From Typha latifolia (taxonomy: Eukaryota > Streptophyta > Magnoliopsida > Poales > Typhaceae): a DNA stretch of 64,000 nucleotides. The DNA lies in assembly GCA_019914945.1 (NCBI GenBank), contig CM034099.1, positions 15,613,923 through 15,677,922 on the forward strand. The letters are read 5' to 3'. The notes under the pieces were generated by a model, which saw only the letters and a program-made list of their open reading frames with translations, did no database searches and was not told the origin of the DNA. The position numbers and the translations under genes were made by a program. How positions within the stretch are numbered: the first letter of the stretch is position 1; the number at the start of each line of letters is the position of its first letter. This document shows positions 61,383 to 64,000 of the stretch, one piece after another.

Positions 61383-61777
61383 ACTTTGTCAATTTGTGAC
61401 AAAAATGGGGAGAGTGTCTAAGGTGTTAGGAGTTTAGAGGGGAGTAGGGAGAGAGCTGAGTTGTATTTTGCTTTATTTACATTCTCTTTACTCTACTGGA
61501 AATTGTGTTAACTGTGTTCAATGCTCTATTGGATATTATGTTATCTGTGTAAATTGCTTAGATTCTAATTGAAGTTTAGATTATATGTGTTTACTGTTTG
61601 TATGGTCTTACTTCATATTACTTTCTATGATCACTATACTTCAAGTTTTTTTCACTTAATCTTGGATTGGTATGTTACTTTTGGACCCTTGAAGTATTAC
61701 ATCTTTTAAACTTGTCGAATGCTCATTTAGGACTCTTTGTAATTTTTGTAAAACTAGATATTTTGTTACAAATTGCT

Positions 61778-61789
61778 AAAGGGGGAGAT
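61778..61789 (+). other. Polypurine tract of the Sirevirus
   Basis: AAAGGGGGAGAT immediately precedes the 3' LTR start TGTTAAG; the form is typical of plant copia elements. Confidence 0.85.
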
Positions 61790-62785
61790 TGTTAAGTTTT
61801 TAGTATTGGCAATTGTATACAAAATAATCTAAGTCTTTTATACATATACATGAGCATTTATACAAGTTTTAAAAGTACTCGGATTGAAGAATTTTAAGAT
61901 CTAAAAGAGACAAGTCACTGTGTTCGCATCGCGTTCGAACGCACCAGGACCGTGTTTGAACGCAGTCTCAGACGTTCGCATTGACAGAGAATAGGTAAAT
62001 GCGTGATCAGGCATTTGCAAATACGAAGAACACATATTGGTCATTCGAATGCATTGTCGGGCCATTCGAACGTACGCATACGTTCAAAGTGCGCTCACAC
62101 ATACAAAGAGGTGTATTTGTGCGTTCAAACACAACCTGGAAAAATTAAGTCAGCGCATTCGAATGAACTTAGGTCGCGTTCAAACGCACTTTGGAGAATT
62201 AGTAAACTCGTTCAAATGCACTCGGACCGTGTCTGAACGCACTCACGTAATATGCAAACTTTTGGAGTTACGTGAGTTCTGATATGACTTAGATTTGGCC
62301 TTATCTTGTTAACCTATATAAAGTTTGGGATGCCCTAATCCTAAGAAGGTTGGTGATTGCTTTTGATAAGGAGCTCTTTGAGCTACAACGTTCTTCTATT
62401 GAACAAGGTTCTTCTCTTCCACAACGCACTAAACTTTCGTCTTAAGGTTCATCTAGATGAATAATCAATCTCGAAGATTACTGAGATTAGAGATCAATCA
62501 CGGAAAGCAGTGAATCGCATGCTTTAGCGATCAAGATTGAGGAAAATAAAATCGTAAGGATCGACGGGTTATTTTGTAAGTCAGTATTATAACTGCTACA
62601 AGTTGTGATTGATTTTAATAAAGTTTGGATTTATGGTTTTTTTTTCCATTTGGATTTTTCGACGTAAAAATCTTGGCGTTCATCTTTGCTTTACTCTTTA
62701 GTATTTATTCCGCATATTTACTTAAGCACAGGGTTGAAATCATTGCCTAGGGTTTAGATACATACGCGTGTCTATATTTTTTTCA
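61790..62785 (+). repeat. 3' LTR of the Sirevirus
   Basis: 996 bases, starting TGTTAAGTTTTTAGTATTGG and ending ttttttca, with the palindrome array at about 61920-62240. It matches the 5' LTR throughout with scattered changes. Confidence 0.9.
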
Positions 62786-62790
62786 CGTAT

Positions 62791-63120
62791 AAAATATTTG
62801 TAAGATGAAGTATTTAGCCTTACCCAAAGCAGATTGAGAATTCAATATCATGGTAAGGATTTAGAAAGCAATGATGAATGGCAAGAGGTAGTCCTCCTAC
62901 CTGATCCCACAGCCAGGATAAATCCAATTAGAAGGGTTCCCATTAATTAGAATGCCATATTTGGGGGATTCAACATAGGCTTTAACCCTACACCAAACAC
63001 TAAGGAAACCCATAGAAACAAGGGTATGGAAAATAGCCATCCAGCTTAATTTATTATAGCCTTTTTTCATATTTATTTTAATTAGCATCATATGGAGATC
63101 TCTCTGCCAATATATTTGTT
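62791..63120 (-). pseudogene. LINE reverse transcriptase fragment, upstream half
   Basis: On the minus strand the RT reads MKKGYNKLSWMAIFHTLVSM, VESPKYGILINGNPSNWIYP and GCGIRQEDYLLPF, a common LINE RT block (AYDRLSW ... GCGIRQGDPLSPYLF in relatives). It leads into the catalytic YADD region, where the Sirevirus sits. The 5' part of the LINE is absent. Confidence 0.85.
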
Positions 63121-64000
63121 AACTTAGAATTATTCTTTTCTTTTCAATTGTTCTCTAAACTTGCAAGTGCCAAATTGGTTCCGAAATTGAGAAAAATTAG
63201 ATAAAATAAAATAAAGACTTATTTTAGAATAAATAAAAAATTTATCTTAATTTTTTATTGGGTATTCGGTTGTTAAAAACATAAATAAGTGTTGGAATAA
63301 AAATATTAGAAAAATAGTGTTTATTTGTGATAGTTGGGATAAGGAAAAATGACGATTCTCTTTTCATAGTTTAATGTAAATAGATATTTATTATTATTTT
63401 TTCAGAGAAAGATAATTTTATCTTACAATTATTATATTATCTTCTCAAGATTATTTTTATATTATTGGCCAAAATATAATTTGATTAAATTTGTCATAAT
63501 TTATATAATATAAATATCATCACAAATAACTAGACTTCAGGTTAAACTAACCCACGATGCTCAAATTACTAGTATAAACATCATCTTTCCCCAATCTATC
63601 ATCTGAAAACCCTATCTTTCTCCTCCAAAAATCATATTTCCCTAATCTCTCTTCACCAATCTCTCTTCCTCAATCTCTCTTCACCAATCTCTCTTCCCTA
63701 ATCCCTCTTTCTCTTCTAATCTCAAGATTTACCTAGGCAATCTTGAAGAGAAAGGCAAAAGTGCTAGTTATTGAGCTCTCTTTCCCAACTCACCAAAAAG
63801 GAGACAACAAGTATGTTTTTGCTCTATGAATTAAAAACAAGATATTCTCCCCTTAAGTAGTAGTACCTTTGTTTGAGTCTTGTATAATCATTTTCCATAG
63901 TTCTTTACCTATATCCCCTTAAGTAGTAGGACTATGCATGCCATATGTTTATAGAAATCCACAAATAAAGTTGTTAAGTATATCACTCAATTGCTTACCT
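63121..64000. other. AT-rich stretch; possible transcript leader at the right edge
   Basis: 63190-63520 is very AT-rich and may be a degraded MITE. At 63640-63720 a CT-rich run repeats aatctctcttcaccaatctc, followed by a purine-rich stretch and acaacaagtatgttt, which could be an exon end and GT donor of an untranslated first exon. No coding sequence is visible before the window ends. Confidence 0.35.

Larger units (their letters stand above)
55857..62785 (+). mobile_element. Sirevirus-type Ty1/copia retrotransposon with env-like ORF
   Basis: A 6.9 kb element between five-base duplications CGTAT (55852-55856 and 62786-62790). It has 5' LTR, primer site, gag-pol, an env-like ORF, polypurine tract and 3' LTR, all in plus orientation. 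The extra ORF after pol and the long gag with a coiled-coil tail place it in Sirevirus (genus of Ty1/copia) by family knowledge. RT and RNase H are deleted, and many stops are present, so it is non-autonomous and decayed. It is inserted into the LINE that runs the other way. Confidence 0.9.

Overview
The window is nuclear DNA of a flowering plant. It holds spliced eukaryotic genes with GT-AG introns, a plant-only VQ-motif gene, plant-type LTR retrotransposons and LINEs, and an AT-rich, repeat-filled background. The GC-rich, intron-free VQ gene and the dense chromovirus/Sirevirus content fit a monocot; that lineage call is an inference from style, not from a match. Four host protein genes and one tRNA gene are supported, and transposable elements fill much of the rest.

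Layout. 1-3535: AT-rich, no gene seen. 3536-9273: a decayed minus-strand Ty3/gypsy element of chromovirus type. 10957-11754 (+): VQ-motif protein of the MKS1-like kind. 14440-19040 (+): a decayed LINE. 19214-26250 (-): eight-exon S1/P1-type nuclease gene with a stop in exon 6 and large introns filled with element fragments. 28352-28422 (-): tRNA-His(GTG). 28636-29573 (-): four-exon universal stress protein. 30400-39530: a transposon cluster holding two copies of a non-autonomous LTR element and, between them, a hAT-like DNA transposon that carries a fragment of a pyruvate dehydrogenase E1-alpha gene. 41124-44394 (-): a Ty1/copia element that lost most of pol. 46593-48304 (-): six-exon bHLH transcription factor of the BEE type, with a GC-AG first intron. 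52596-53559: a solo Sirevirus LTR with a target-site duplication. 54290-63120: a minus-strand LINE split by a Sirevirus (55857-62785) whose ends, duplication, primer site and polypurine tract can all be read.

The host genes do not form an operon or pathway. By family they act separately: VQ in WRKY/MAPK signalling, the bHLH in brassinosteroid-type growth control, the USP in stress-linked nucleotide binding, and the nuclease in nucleic-acid breakdown during cell death or senescence.

Most notable are the gene fragment carried by the hAT element; a palindrome centred on TTCGAA that recurs in LTRs of two unrelated retrotransposon superfamilies; the two offsetting one-base shifts that put a stop into the nuclease; and the in-frame, stop-free GC-AG intron of the bHLH gene. 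All calls come from reading the sequence and from family knowledge; no search was run.
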